A stretch of 64,000 bases of DNA. It comes from Bacteroidota bacterium. Its GTDB lineage: Bacteria > Bacteroidota > Bacteroidia > B-17B0 > Aurantibacillaceae. The position numbers were made by a program, and so were the translations under genes. Positions 1 through 8,929 of the stretch are shown here, one piece after another; the first letter of the stretch is position 1; each line of letters opens with the position of its first letter. The stretch lies in NCBI GenBank assembly GCA_021156365.1, contig JAJNDK010000009.1:124001-188000 (forward strand). The letters run 5' to 3'. Below the pieces are notes generated by a model. That model did not search any database. It saw nothing but the letters and a program-made list of their open reading frames with translations, and was not told the DNA's origin.

Positions 1-354
1 GATCGCAAATTCGGAAGAACCGAAAGTAGTAAAATACTTCAGAGCATCCAGCGAGGTATCGAAATCCTCCTTGCCATACAAGCCGGTAAAATCAGGGAAC
101 ACCAGCGATACATAACCTCTCTGCACATCCGGGATCACCTTCCGGCAAAGCTCTATTTGTTTTTCAAAGGTATAGGGTAAGTGTTTGTGCAGCACCACCG
201 ATGTATTCCGCATACGCTGGTTCAGAGAAAGATCAGCCAGACCTGTGGTGACCTCCTTTACAAATTTGTCGGCATGAAAATTCTTATCTGCCTTTGAAAA
301 TGCTACTGCAAAGTGCCGGTAGAAAGCAGGATTGAACATGTCTCTTAATTCCAT
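1..354 (-). CDS. DNA alkylation repair protein (AlkD-like HEAT-repeat), N-terminal part
   Basis: The minus strand is open from ATG at 354 to the left window edge, giving the first 118 residues of a longer protein. The translation begins MELRDMFNPAFYRHFAVAF and includes RGYVSLVFPDFTGLYGKEDF and LKYFTTFGSSEFAI. These resemble the N-terminus of the PF08713 DNA alkylation repair family, whose HEAT-like repeats excise or recognise alkylated bases. The assignment is from remembered family sequence and the active-site region lies outside the window. The gene runs in the same direction as comB, whose stop is about 60 bp upstream of this start. The missing C-terminus is due only to the window border. 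Confidence 0.75.
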   Translation of the reverse strand, partial: MELRDMFNPAFYRHFAVAFSKADKNFHADKFVKEVTTGLADLSLNQRMRNTSVVLHKHLPYTFEKQIELCRKVIPDVQRGYVSLVFPDFTGLYGKEDFDTSLDALKYFTTFGSSEFAI

Positions 355-417
355 AGTAATTTGAAGATTTGAAAATGAATATAGAAAAATTAGTAAAACA
401 ATTAGTAAATCATCAAA

Positions 418-1134
418 TTAACTAATTTTCAAATTGACCAGGTACTTTCCTTCCAACACGGGGATCACCGGGGCTGTATTCGGGCTGAGGCAATAGCGGA
501 TATCTTTCTTCAGGTTCAGCTTCACGAGACGTTCTTTATGTGAAGCGTGGTTGAGGAATTTCATCGGATCATTCTTCGCCATTTCATACAGGTATTGCAG
601 GGCAAGACATCCATCACCTAAGGCCACTTCTTTCGTGCGCTTACAGATCTCTTGCGTTACGGCACCTGCATACAAAGAATCTTCGAGATTGAATTTATTT
701 TTCCAGCCGGAGCAAAGAAGCAGCACAGGCCGGTTCTGTTTTACGAGCCAGTCGCACAGCACATCGATATTAAGAAAAGAGCCTATTACCACTTTATATG
801 CATTGCGTGCAGCTTCTATTGCCTGGGTTCCGTTGGTGGTAGTGAGTGCAATGGTTTGCCCTTTCACATGATCACCCATATAATCGTAAGGAGAATTCCC
901 GAAATCAAAACCTTCTATTTTTATCGCATCACGCTCCGCGCCGGCCAGGAAACCCTGCTTTTTGTATTCCAGCGCCTCTTCCACTTTTGCTACCGGGATC
1001 ATGCGTTCCGCCCCATTGTGAAAGGCTACACATATGGCTGATGTAGCGCGCAGCACATCAATGATCACTACAATACTTTCGGCATCTTCGTAAACGGGGT
1101 ATAAAGCGGGGGAAAAACAAGCGTCGATTTTCAT
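418..1134 (-). CDS. comB: 2-phosphosulfolactate phosphatase (ComB family)
   Basis: This 238-residue protein matches the ComB family over its full length. ComB is a Mg-dependent phosphatase that hydrolyses 2-phosphosulfolactate to sulfolactate. Family blocks visible are VVIIDVLRATSAICVAF near residues 22-38, AGERDAIKIEGFDFGNSP-like sequence near 64-82, TTTNGTQAI near 98-106, and LLLCSGWKNKFNLEDSLYAGA near 138-158. The usual length is about 230-250 residues. In methanogens the enzyme serves coenzyme M synthesis; the role in Bacteroidota is not clear, and nothing else for coenzyme M or sulfonate synthesis is visible nearby. The start ATG at 1134 is the only sensible one. Confidence 0.85.
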   Translation of the reverse strand: MKIDACFSPALYPVYEDAESIVVIIDVLRATSAICVAFHNGAERMIPVAKVEEALEYKKQGFLAGAERDAIKIEGFDFGNSPYDYMGDHVKGQTIALTTTNGTQAIEAARNAYKVVIGSFLNIDVLCDWLVKQNRPVLLLCSGWKNKFNLEDSLYAGAVTQEICKRTKEVALGDGCLALQYLYEMAKNDPMKFLNHASHKERLVKLNLKKDIRYCLSPNTAPVIPVLEGKYLVNLKIS

Positions 1135-1324
1135 ATAGCAGGAATGAGGAGCAAAGATACTATTTTACAGAAAAACTGTAAGGAATAAGTTTACCGGCTT
1201 TAATACATCTGTAGAAGATACAGGCATCTCAGGAAGTATTTCTCAGCTGGCAAACAAAATCATTCCATGCTGCGGGATACAGACATATACTTATAACTAA
1301 AAATTTGGTGGTAAAAAAAGATGC

Positions 1325-1777
1325 TTACTTCAGCATAATCCTTTTGATATGCCCTTCAATTCCCTGATCCACTATAGGCAGCAGATCTTTATCGATAAAG
1401 AAACTTTTTCTTTCATAACCAGGATAATTGATCTCGAAGAACATATTATCCTTTACGAGACTCTCCGGAATAGAAAAAAGATACAAACCATATGCATCCG
1501 TTACAACGCCCACAGAAGTACCCTTCATGGTGATCCGCGCGCCTTTTACAGGAAGATTGGTTTGGATGTCCGTGATAGAACCCCTGAAAACATATTTCTT
1601 TGCTTTGGAAGAAGAAATGATCTTACCAACAAGAAGTTTCGGAGCAGGGCTCGGATCTTCCACATTCGGCTTGTCGCCAACACCGTCAGCTTTTGCATTC
1701 ATTGCAAGCACGAAACAAAATACAAATACCGAAAGCATCGATACCACTTTGTTATGTTGGTTTACCTTCATGATCAA
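1325..1777 (-). CDS. Secreted CarboxypepD_reg-like domain protein
   Basis: This 150-residue protein has an N-terminal signal peptide, with a hydrophobic run around residues 13-27 ending in MNAKA. It then has one carboxypeptidase-regulatory-like beta-sandwich domain at about residues 62-145, recognisable by VFRGSITDIQTNLPVKGARI, MKGTSVGVVTDAYGLYLFSI and the GYERKSFFI strand. Such domains are common in Bacteroidota, alone or at the front of TonB-dependent receptors; here the domain stands alone. The protein is probably periplasmic or on the inner face of the outer membrane. Start could be ATG 1777 or the Met two codons later. No specific function can be assigned. Confidence 0.7.
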   Translation of the reverse strand: MIMKVNQHNKVVSMLSVFVFCFVLAMNAKADGVGDKPNVEDPSPAPKLLVGKIISSSKAKKYVFRGSITDIQTNLPVKGARITMKGTSVGVVTDAYGLYLFSIPESLVKDNMFFEINYPGYERKSFFIDKDLLPIVDQGIEGHIKRIMLK

Positions 1778-1819
1778 AAAGCTTTGATTTTGAGCAACTA
1801 AGGTAGCAAAAAAAAACTA

Positions 1820-2902
1820 TTATTTCTTCAAAAAGGGAATTTTAACAACTTTGGCTTTTATGGCTTTGTCCCTGATCTGTATGAAGATATCGCTGTCGGC
1901 TTTGGAATAAGCGGTTTCCACATACCCCATCCCGATCGCTTTGTTCAGCGTAGGCGACTGAGTGCCCGAAGTTACTTTTCCTATCACTTTGCCGGCCGCA
2001 TCCGTTATCGGGTAATCGTGGCGTGGGATCCCACGATCGATCATTTCAAAGCCTACTAATTTGCGTGACAATCCCTGCTCTTTTTGTTTGATCAGGTAGT
2101 CTTTATCAGTAAACTCCTTGGTGAATTTAGTGATCCAGCCAAGACCCGCTTCCAGGGGTGAAGTAGTATCATCGATATCGTTTCCATACAGGCAGAACCC
2201 CATTTCAAGGCGCAGGGTATCTCTTGCACCCAGACCGATCGGTTTGATACCGAACTCTGCTCCTGCTTTAAAGATCGCATCCCAGATAGCTTCCGCATGC
2301 TCGTTCTCGAAATAAAGCTCAAAGCCGCCTGCACCTGTATATCCGGTGTTGGAAATAACCACGTTCTCAATGCCGTTGAATGTTCCTTTGCGGAATTCAT
2401 AATACGGAATGTCGGAAAGATTGATAGAAGTCAGTTTCTGTAATGTTTCGGTGGCTTTCGGGCCCTGGATGGCCAGCAGAGAAGTCCGCTCCGAAATGTC
2501 TTTCATATCCACACCAAATGTATTGTGTTTGCTGATCCAGTTCCAGTCTTTTTCAATATTGGAAGCATTTACTACAAGGAGATATGTTTTTTCATCTATA
2601 CGGTAAACGATCAGGTCATCCACAATCCCGCCTTTTCCGTTAGGAAGACAGGAATATTGTGCCTTTCCATCCACGAGCACACTTGCATCGTTGCTGGTAA
2701 CAGCCTGTATAAGATCCAGCGCCTTATCACCTTTCAGGATAAATTCGCCCATGTGGCTCACATCAAACACACCTACCGCATTACGAACGGTAGCATGCTC
2801 ATCGTTGAGCCCCGAATAGGAAACAGGCATGTTGTATCCTGCGAATTCTACCATTTTTGCACCCAAGGAAATGTGTTTGTTTGTTAAAGCTGTTGACTTC
2901 AT
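1820..2902 (-). CDS. gcvT: Glycine cleavage system aminomethyltransferase (T protein)
   Basis: GcvT transfers the methylene group from the aminomethyl-lipoyl H protein to tetrahydrofolate in the glycine cleavage system. The start at 2902 gives 360 residues, the usual family length, beginning [20 protein letters not shown]; the longer frame up to 3022 adds sequence that does not look like GcvT. Family blocks include [46 protein letters not shown] and [21 protein letters not shown] strong promoter lies at 2992-3024, so the extra 40 codons upstream would be the 5' UTR. gcvH and gcvP are not in the window. Confidence 0.95.
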   Translation of the reverse strand: MKSTALTNKHISLGAKMVEFAGYNMPVSYSGLNDEHATVRNAVGVFDVSHMGEFILKGDKALDLIQAVTSNDASVLVDGKAQYSCLPNGKGGIVDDLIVYRIDEKTYLLVVNASNIEKDWNWISKHNTFGVDMKDISERTSLLAIQGPKATETLQKLTSINLSDIPYYEFRKGTFNGIENVVISNTGYTGAGGFELYFENEHAEAIWDAIFKAGAEFGIKPIGLGARDTLRLEMGFCLYGNDIDDTTSPLEAGLGWITKFTKEFTDKDYLIKQKEQGLSRKLVGFEMIDRGIPRHDYPITDAAGKVIGKVTSGTQSPTLNKAIGMGYVETAYSKADSDIFIQIRDKAIKAKVVKIPFLKK

Positions 2903-2963
2903 ATGATCGTTTAATTTTATTGTTTGTTCTTCTTTACAGATTTGATTACTTTTTTTGCAGCCT

Positions 2964-2986
2964 GTCATCCTGAGCTCGACGAAGGA
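2964..2986. repeat. Dispersed GTCATCCTGAGCTCGACGAAGGA-type repeat
   Basis: A 23-bp sequence of the GTCATCCTGAGCT(C/T)GACGAAGGA type sits between the gcvT promoter and its start codon, so it is probably transcribed as part of the gcvT leader. I recognise this word from many Bacteroidota genomes. A related short piece lies at 23395-23413, and a degenerate palindromic relative at 53656-53723. Confidence 0.6.
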
Positions 2987-2991
2987 GGCTG

Positions 2992-3024
2992 CAAATGTAA
3001 CATTTATTAGTGGTAGCTTCAAAA
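2992..3024 (-). promoter_or_regulatory. Promoter of gcvT (TTTTG-N20-TACATTTG)
   Basis: Read on the minus strand, TTTTG (3020-3024) is followed after 20 bases by TACATTTG (2992-2999). This fits the Bacteroidota sigma-A consensus, TTTG about 17-23 bases before TAnnTTTG. Transcription would start near 2985, giving a leader of about 80 bases before the gcvT ATG at 2902. Confidence 0.6.
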
Positions 3025-3036
3025 CCGGATAAAAAA

Positions 3037-3067
3037 AATCGCCCTGACAATAACTGTCAGGGCGATT
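3037..3067 (-). terminator. Rho-independent terminator after the T9SS type B gene or bidirectional
   Basis: A perfect 13-bp stem, AATCGCCCTGACA at 3037-3049 and TGTCAGGGCGATT at 3055-3067, encloses a 5-base loop. On the minus strand it is followed by a run of Ts (3031-3038 reads as As on the plus strand). It lies just downstream of the stop at 3091 and upstream of the gcvT promoter. Confidence 0.85.
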
Positions 3068-3090
3068 CTCTTGTTTTAATTATCTCTGTA

Positions 3091-6000
3091 TTACCTGATC
3101 ACCGTTACATGCCCGGTAATCGTATGTCCTTTCATGAATGCGTCCTTGTAGATGATCTTCCAGATATAAGTACCGCTTTCATTTACGATATTATCACTGT
3201 TGTTCTTCGATCCTTTCCAGCCTACGTTAATATCGTTTGTCTGGAATACTTTCTGACCCCAACGGTCATACACACTAAATGTATAATCATCTTTCTGTAC
3301 ACCGTCCATTTTTGCAGTGAATATATCGTTCTTGCCATCACCGTTCGGGGTAAAGGAAGTCGGAACATAGATCGCATAATCCGGATCGATGGTAACAGGC
3401 CGTGTTACATCCGCCTCACAACCTTCCGGCGAAGTGGCAGTCAGTGTGATCATGTATTCTCCGAAATTAGGGAAGTCGTAGGAGATGTTGAAAGTGGTAG
3501 AGCTGTCAAGCGCTGCTACATTCCATTTCCAGGTGAGGTTAGATGAGTTCGGTGTCGTATTGAAGAAATCAACATGCGGCTCTAATGCAGTGGGATTACT
3601 TGGCTCATAGATGAAATAGGGCTCCGGTATCGGGTTGATATCAATGTAATGTATTTTCATTGTATCAGCCATACAACCACGGCTGTCTGTGTATGATAGG
3701 GAAACGGTCAGATCACCTGCCACCGAATAAACATGAACAGGATCATCGATAGTGGATGTACCTGCATCACCAAAGCTCCAGAAATAACTTCCGGGTGCTC
3801 CGGGTGAAGGTGTTCCATTGTAACTTACTACGCTGTTAAAGACAACAGGAACACTTGGCAAACAACCGGCCGTTGTATCTGCATTAAAATCAACACTCGG
3901 TGCAGGGAACACTTCTACTAATTTCTGTACGCTGTCAGGACATCCTACACCTAAATCTGTTTTATATTTCAGTGCATAACCCGGTGCTGTAGATGGCCCG
4001 AGTACAGCCGGATTGAATTGTGTAGCTGTAATACCATTTATTGTCCAGGTACCGCCTCCGTTGTTTGCGATCGAGCTCAGGGTAACCGGAGAATCGTACT
4101 CACAGAAAGGCCCTATAGTAGTAAAGTTGGCAGGGATCTTCTGGAATACCTGTACGAGTACGCTATCCTGGATAGCACAGTTGGCAGGGCCGAATGTATA
4201 GATCACATAAGATGATCCGAGTACGGAAAGCTCCGGATGGAATGAAGCTGAAGATACCGGAGGGCTTGGCACTCCCGGAACAACACCACCGCCATTGGTA
4301 GTACCTCCCGCCGCATGGTGCGACCAGGCTCCGCCAATCGGTGTAGCTAAGAACAGGGATACAGCATCCGTGCTACAGAACACACTGTCAGAAGCCATAA
4401 TGTCCGCTCCTACTCCGCCGATCACATAAGTAACCGAATCAGTACGGCTGCAAAGCCCGTTCAGGGTAGTTACAGTAACTGCGTAGGTATGATTTCCCGG
4501 GGTCAATGTCACTGACGTTTGCGGACTGCTCGGATTCGCAATACCAGCAGTTGAATTGCCGTTAGTGGTCTCTACCCAGCTATACGTATAGTTAGCAGAG
4601 TTCACACTGGATGTAACGTTGAAGGCCATATCCGGACGTACGTTGTAATCGTTGAAGCTAACGTAGTTCACTACAACTATCGGAGAAACACACACCGGAT
4701 CGCTATCCGAATACGCATTGATAGATGAAATAAAAGAAGTATTTGACGCCGTTACAGAAGCATTGTAAGTATACTGTGCCTGTGTAAGATCATAACAGGT
4801 TTCAATGATCAGGTTCGATGTTCCGTCCCATGCATACGGTTGTGTGAACGTATGTACATTCGCTCCAACCACCACATTGAGCATAGGCGTATTGTGCACC
4901 TGGATAGTACCGGGAATAAAGTTATCGCTGTTAATTGCTGCCGGTAAAGAAGTAAGGCTCGTACACATCATTTTGATCGTGAAATTCGGCAGCGCCTGGA
5001 TACTATTGGTTGCAGTTACGTTGAAAGCGATCGAATTAATATTCCCTGGTTGTACTCCCATTGCAAGCAGCTCGGAAGCTAACACTAAGAACTGGTGACG
5101 CGAATTTTTATAATAATTACCATAAGGTGTCGGCCATTCATAGCTTGACATAGGAATTGCCGATCCTGTACCCACTGTATAGCTTTGCGAAGTGCCACCT
5201 GCACATGCATTGGACAATGCACAGGAAACATTAGATAAACAGTTGAACTCTACCTCCAATGGTATAGTCGTCGGATTGGTCATACAGCTGTCGTTCCCTA
5301 CAGTGAATGGTGGCGGGCCTTGCTGAGCTGTAACAACGATCGAATCATGCTTGATACAACCTGCAGCACTGATCATTGTCAGCGAGTATGTTTCAGTGCC
5401 TGCCAATGTAAATGTAGCAAGTGGATTGTTTATGTTGTTCTGGTCCAAACCGGTAGACGGGGTCCAGGAATAAGAATAAACATCAACAGGATTAGGAGTT
5501 ACGCCTAACTGTATCGGGTTGCCCGTACATCCGGCCGCTGTTGGCCCCGGTGTCAGTACCCAGTTAAATGTAGGAACAACTGTGATAACTACCGTATCCC
5601 TGTTCACACAACCTGCACCACCACCTGTCTGAATAACATAGGTATTTGCGCCTAAAGCGGGAGCTACAGTAGGGTTCTGACATGGGTTGCAGGAGAAAGC
5701 CGGTCCTGTAGGCATCATGGTTCCCGAAAGATCGTACCAGTTGTATGGTCCGCCGGGGCCAGTGCCTTGTAATACGGTATTATCACCAAGGCAGATTGTT
5801 GTATCAGGGCCTGCATTGGCTGCAGGTAAAATATTGAGGAAGTAATTCACTACCTGTTGTCCCGGGATCGGGCAGGCATTGTCGGACACTGTTACTGTTA
5901 AAAATGTATTCATACCGGAACTTCCCGGAGGAGCCGTCCAGCTGAAGGTCATTGCCACATTATTCGGCTGGCTTGGGATCGGGTAACTGGTGGTTACCAC

Positions 6001-7026
6001 TGCACCTGTAAGTGCCGGATTGGTAGCAAGATTTGTTGTAATAAATGCGGAATCGGTCGCATTCGGATCGGTAAACACAACATTAAACGAAAAAGGAATG
6101 CCTTCACAGATCTGGATCTCGTGCGGATTAGCAGGGTTCAGCACCGCACCGTTACCGGTAACGTTCGCATTGGATAAACCACCAGCGCCGCAACCGATCG
6201 TCTGGTTGTTACAATTCTGCACCACCACCTGTACGTCCCTGATAACAGTACCTACCAGCACTCCATTCCCATCAAACTCCTGCACCTGCACCACTACAAT
6301 GAATGCACCCTGCGTGTTCGGTGTAAAATTGATCTGCCCGGTATTCGGATCGATCGTGATACCTGCCAAAGGCGATGTTCCTGTGTAAGGAGGGTTGTAG
6401 GCAAGATCAGAACCTGCTGCATCCTGTGCCGCAACCAAAGAATATACAAGTGTGTTACCATCCTGTTCTACCACACCGAAATTGTAACAAGCCGGTTGGT
6501 TAACACATAAGTATGGAAGCGGTTGAGCCGTAAAGATCGGAGAATTGTTATTCGGAGCGGCAACATTGTTCAGGGAAGCATATGCATAGTTCCCTGCACT
6601 TTGTCCACCTGATAAGTTAATGATATTACCACCACGGCAGCAGGTAGACCATGAAAAGGTCCAGTCGGTACATGCACCCGGTAGCGTAACGATAGCCGTG
6701 TATTCGATCATATTGTTCCCGTTCACGGTACCGTTGTTACAGGTAGAGGTAACGGAGTTACAGATCTGTGAGATATCGACACCATCGCCGGGAGTATTTG
6801 CACTCTGGGTCATATTAATGAACTGGGAGCCCAGACATCCGTCTACGCTCAGCGACTGGGTGGAACCGGGGTTAAAACCTGTTGTACAATCCCAGTATAT
6901 ATACATATGTACCTCGTACTGGTTATTTCCAAGGCTTGTATACGTGATTTCTGCGCCTGTAATGTGCGATGCATTCGCTTTCACAGAAAACAATAAAACG
7001 GAGAGAAAAAATAGGATTTTTTTCAT
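3091..7026 (-). CDS. Giant secreted PKD-domain protein with T9SS type B (gliding motility-associated) C-terminal sorting domain
   Basis: About 1311 residues when started at MKKILFFLSVLLFSVKANA (ATG 7026), which gives a classical signal peptide; an upstream in-frame ATG at 7053 would add nine unlikely residues. The middle consists of Ig-like and PKD-like beta domains rich in Gly, Thr, Asn and Pro with paired cysteines. One PKD unit carries GSYFWSFGDAGTSTIDDPVH. The C-terminal 90 residues carry the type B sorting domain: YVPTSFTPNGDGKNDIF, then FSVYDRWGQKVFQT. This domain directs export by the type IX secretion system and cell-surface attachment. It is probably an adhesin-like surface protein; the ligand is unknown. 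A strong terminator follows the stop. Confidence 0.9.
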   Translation of the reverse strand: MKKILFFLSVLLFSVKANASHITGAEITYTSLGNNQYEVHMYIYWDCTTGFNPGSTQSLSVDGCLGSQFINMTQSANTPGDGVDISQICNSVTSTCNNGTVNGNNMIEYTAIVTLPGACTDWTFSWSTCCRGGNIINLSGGQSAGNYAYASLNNVAAPNNNSPIFTAQPLPYLCVNQPACYNFGVVEQDGNTLVYSLVAAQDAAGSDLAYNPPYTGTSPLAGITIDPNTGQINFTPNTQGAFIVVVQVQEFDGNGVLVGTVIRDVQVVVQNCNNQTIGCGAGGLSNANVTGNGAVLNPANPHEIQICEGIPFSFNVVFTDPNATDSAFITTNLATNPALTGAVVTTSYPIPSQPNNVAMTFSWTAPPGSSGMNTFLTVTVSDNACPIPGQQVVNYFLNILPAANAGPDTTICLGDNTVLQGTGPGGPYNWYDLSGTMMPTGPAFSCNPCQNPTVAPALGANTYVIQTGGGAGCVNRDTVVITVVPTFNWVLTPGPTAAGCTGNPIQLGVTPNPVDVYSYSWTPSTGLDQNNINNPLATFTLAGTETYSLTMISAAGCIKHDSIVVTAQQGPPPFTVGNDSCMTNPTTIPLEVEFNCLSNVSCALSNACAGGTSQSYTVGTGSAIPMSSYEWPTPYGNYYKNSRHQFLVLASELLAMGVQPGNINSIAFNVTATNSIQALPNFTIKMMCTSLTSLPAAINSDNFIPGTIQVHNTPMLNVVVGANVHTFTQPYAWDGTSNLIIETCYDLTQAQYTYNASVTASNTSFISSINAYSDSDPVCVSPIVVVNYVSFNDYNVRPDMAFNVTSSVNSANYTYSWVETTNGNSTAGIANPSSPQTSVTLTPGNHTYAVTVTTLNGLCSRTDSVTYVIGGVGADIMASDSVFCSTDAVSLFLATPIGGAWSHHAAGGTTNGGGVVPGVPSPPVSSASFHPELSVLGSSYVIYTFGPANCAIQDSVLVQVFQKIPANFTTIGPFCEYDSPVTLSSIANNGGGTWTINGITATQFNPAVLGPSTAPGYALKYKTDLGVGCPDSVQKLVEVFPAPSVDFNADTTAGCLPSVPVVFNSVVSYNGTPSPGAPGSYFWSFGDAGTSTIDDPVHVYSVAGDLTVSLSYTDSRGCMADTMKIHYIDINPIPEPYFIYEPSNPTALEPHVDFFNTTPNSSNLTWKWNVAALDSSTTFNISYDFPNFGEYMITLTATSPEGCEADVTRPVTIDPDYAIYVPTSFTPNGDGKNDIFTAKMDGVQKDDYTFSVYDRWGQKVFQTNDINVGWKGSKNNSDNIVNESGTYIWKIIYKDAFMKGHTITGHVTVIR

Positions 7027-7263
7027 GATCGGGGTTGCTTGTTTGTTACTCAAGGATTAATTAAACTCATATTAAAAAAACAGAGTAAGAATTAACCCTT
7101 TCCGAACACGAATTTAATGAAAAAATAAGTAATAATTTGAAAAAATGCCTACTAAATTAGGTTTCCAAATTAGTTAACGTTGGTTTTTGGCCGATTTTGT
7201 AGAAATAAATGCCCGGTTGCTGACAATATTTAAACTTTTTAACTAAATTTTTTCAAGAGCTTA

Positions 7264-7788
7264 TCAGGCAATAACCGGCGGCGGATCCATTTTTTGTCCG
7301 CATTGTTTGCAGGTTCTCAGTTCTTCGTTCTCATAGAATTTTTTGAAGATCGCCTGGAACTGGCTGGCAATATCGGTAAGAGTGAAATACTCTTCATATA
7401 ATTTGTGATTGCAGCTCTCACAAAACCAGAGTAAGCCGTCTTTTTCCGTCTCTTTTCTTCTTCGCTCGATAACCAGGCCTACCGTATCTTTGAACCGGAT
7501 CGGGTTGTGCGGAACGTGCGGAGGCAATAAAAAGATTTCTCCTTCTTTAATAGGAACATCCACTGCTTTGCCGTCTTCCTGTATCTTTACTTTGATATCA
7601 CCTTTCAGCTGGTAGAAAAATTCTTCGCTTTCATTGTAATGATAATCCTTTCTTGAATTCGGCCCGCCCACTACCATAATAATAAACTCGGTATCCTTGT
7701 AGACTACTTTATTGTTTACAGGCGGCTTCAGCAAATGACGGTTTTCGTCGATCCATTTCATGAAACCAAAAGGCCGGATAATACTCAT
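7264..7788 (-). CDS. nbaC: 3-hydroxyanthranilate 3,4-dioxygenase
   Basis: This 174-residue cupin opens the ring of 3-hydroxyanthranilate in the kynurenine pathway, leading to quinolinate and NAD or to degradation. The iron ligands can be read directly: His50 and Glu56 in DYHYNESEEFFYQL, and His94 in PPHVPHNPIRF. The Arg pair in VIERRRKE is also typical. The C-terminal tail carries two CxxC pairs (Cys123/Cys126 and Cys160/Cys163), the rubredoxin-like second metal site of the bacterial enzyme. No other kynurenine pathway gene is in the window. It is transcribed away from the downstream-oriented small secreted protein at 7910. Confidence 0.95.
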   Translation of the reverse strand: MSIIRPFGFMKWIDENRHLLKPPVNNKVVYKDTEFIIMVVGGPNSRKDYHYNESEEFFYQLKGDIKVKIQEDGKAVDVPIKEGEIFLLPPHVPHNPIRFKDTVGLVIERRRKETEKDGLLWFCESCNHKLYEEYFTLTDIASQFQAIFKKFYENEELRTCKQCGQKMDPPPVIA

Positions 7789-7909
7789 GTGATCTTGATT
7801 TTATACAAACCTATGATAGTTTAGGCTATTTTGCAAGCCCCCGGTACAATTGTTTTCATTATTCGGAAATTGGCACTATCTTTGGATTAGGTTTCAAAAA
7901 AACTCCAAC

Positions 7910-8182
7910 ATGAAAAATTTGATCAATATCAGCATCTTCTCTCTCGGTCTTCTTTTCTCTACGGCTGCTTTCGCACAAACCGAGCCTGTAAGCACTAAAA
8001 AACAGGAAGAACCGAAAAAAACCGCACAGGACAGCACTAAAAAACCAGGAACACGTATGGCGATCAACAGCCAGGGACTTCCAACCAAAGGGACCAAAAG
8101 TACAAACAACAGCAACCGTACGGTAAGCGATCCTAAAAAAGAAGAAACAAAGACTACAAAAAAAGACGAATCCAAAAAATAA
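7910..8182 (+). CDS. Small Lys-rich exported protein of unknown function
   Basis: This 90-residue protein starts at ATG 7910. The first 23 residues, MKNLINISIFSLGLLFSTAA plus FAQ, form a signal peptide. The mature part is low-complexity and rich in Lys, Thr, Ser and Pro (for example KKQEEPKKTAQDSTKKPG), so it is likely disordered. A TATCTTTG box at 7876-7883 matches the Bacteroidota -7 element and could drive it. A terminator follows. I do not recognise a family. Confidence 0.6.
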   Translation: MKNLINISIFSLGLLFSTAAFAQTEPVSTKKQEEPKKTAQDSTKKPGTRMAINSQGLPTKGTKSTNNSNRTVSDPKKEETKTTKKDESKK

Positions 8183-8202
8183 ATTCCAATTACTTTATTC
8201 AT

Positions 8203-8236
8203 AAAAAGCTGTTCTTTACCGGACAGCTTTTTTTTT
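8203..8236 (+). terminator. Rho-independent terminator
   Basis: AAAAAGCTGT (8203-8212) pairs with ACAGCTTTTT (8223-8232) around a 10-base loop and runs into a string of Ts. It ends the small secreted protein gene; cdd starts only 12 bases later, so cdd is probably transcribed partly by read-through or from an internal promoter. Confidence 0.7.
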
Positions 8237-8248
8237 CCGCTGACCATT

Positions 8249-8743
8249 ATGCCGCAATCAGAAAAACTACAGATCATTTCTTCGTTCGAAGTATATAAAA
8301 ATGAACAGGACCTGGCGAATGAAGACCGTCTTTTATTAATGCATGCCAAACGATCGCTCGAGAGCGCTTATGCACCCTACTCACATTTTAACGTGGGAGC
8401 TGCCATCCTGTTGGAGAACGGCGAGATCATCACCGGCAACAACCAGGAAAATGCAGCCTATCCTTCCGGACTTTGTGCCGAACGTGTGGCTATCTTTTAT
8501 GCGGGTGCTAAATACCCGGGTGTGAAAATAAAATCAATAGCGGTTAGCTGCAAAGCGGAGAACCAGGTGATCAACGATCCGGTGAGTCCCTGCGGTGCCT
8601 GCAGGCAGGCGATTGCCGAATATGAAACCCGCTACGCACAAAAAATCCGCATGATCATGGCAGGTGAAAGCGGAAGAGTGTTCATTGCAGAAAGCATCGA
8701 AAGCTTATTGCCACTGATGTTCAACAGGAAATACCTCAAGTAA
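8249..8743 (+). CDS. cdd: Cytidine deaminase
   Basis: Deaminates cytidine and deoxycytidine to uridine and deoxyuridine in pyrimidine salvage. The 164-residue protein shows SHFNVGAAILLENGEIITGN, the catalytic CAERVAIF block (zinc Cys plus the proton-shuttling Glu) and the PCGACRQ motif with two more zinc cysteines, all in the order of the homotetrameric Cdd family. There is an N-terminal extension of about 35 residues before the conserved core (LLMHAKRSLESAYAPYSHF), common in Bacteroidota. ATG 8249 is the only good start. Confidence 0.93.
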   Translation: MPQSEKLQIISSFEVYKNEQDLANEDRLLLMHAKRSLESAYAPYSHFNVGAAILLENGEIITGNNQENAAYPSGLCAERVAIFYAGAKYPGVKIKSIAVSCKAENQVINDPVSPCGACRQAIAEYETRYAQKIRMIMAGESGRVFIAESIESLLPLMFNRKYLK

Positions 8744-8745
8744 TT

Positions 8746-8893
8746 TTAACCGCAAAGGACGCAAAGTGTTTCGCAAAGAACACGAAGGCTGCTGCGCATT
8801 ATTTATTTAAATTTTATCTGGTCTTAATTGTAGCAACAAATAATAACCCTTTGCGAACTTTGCGGGTATCTCTCCGAGCTCTTTGCGGTTAAC
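8746..8893. repeat. Inverted-repeat intergenic element, CGCAAAG family
   Basis: The left arm at 8746-8787 contains TTTTAACCGCAAAGGACGCA and further CGCAAAG words. The right arm at 8846-8893 contains the inverse, ending in CTTTGCGGTTAACC. About 58 bp of unrelated sequence lies between. Similar elements occur at 23463-23534, 28286-28434 and 29416-29556, with a single arm at 56222-56265. Confidence 0.65.
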
Positions 8894-8901
8894 CAACAAA
8901 A

Positions 8902-8923
8902 AATCCCGGACGGTGCCGGGATT
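8902..8923 (-). terminator. Rho-independent terminator of the pseudouridine synthase gene
   Basis: AATCCCGG (8902-8909) and CCGGGATT (8916-8923) form an 8-bp stem with a 6-base loop. On the minus strand it is followed by a T-run (the As at 8896-8903). It begins 7 bases after the stop codon of the gene at 8930-10729. Confidence 0.8.
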
Positions 8924-8929
8924 TTCTTA

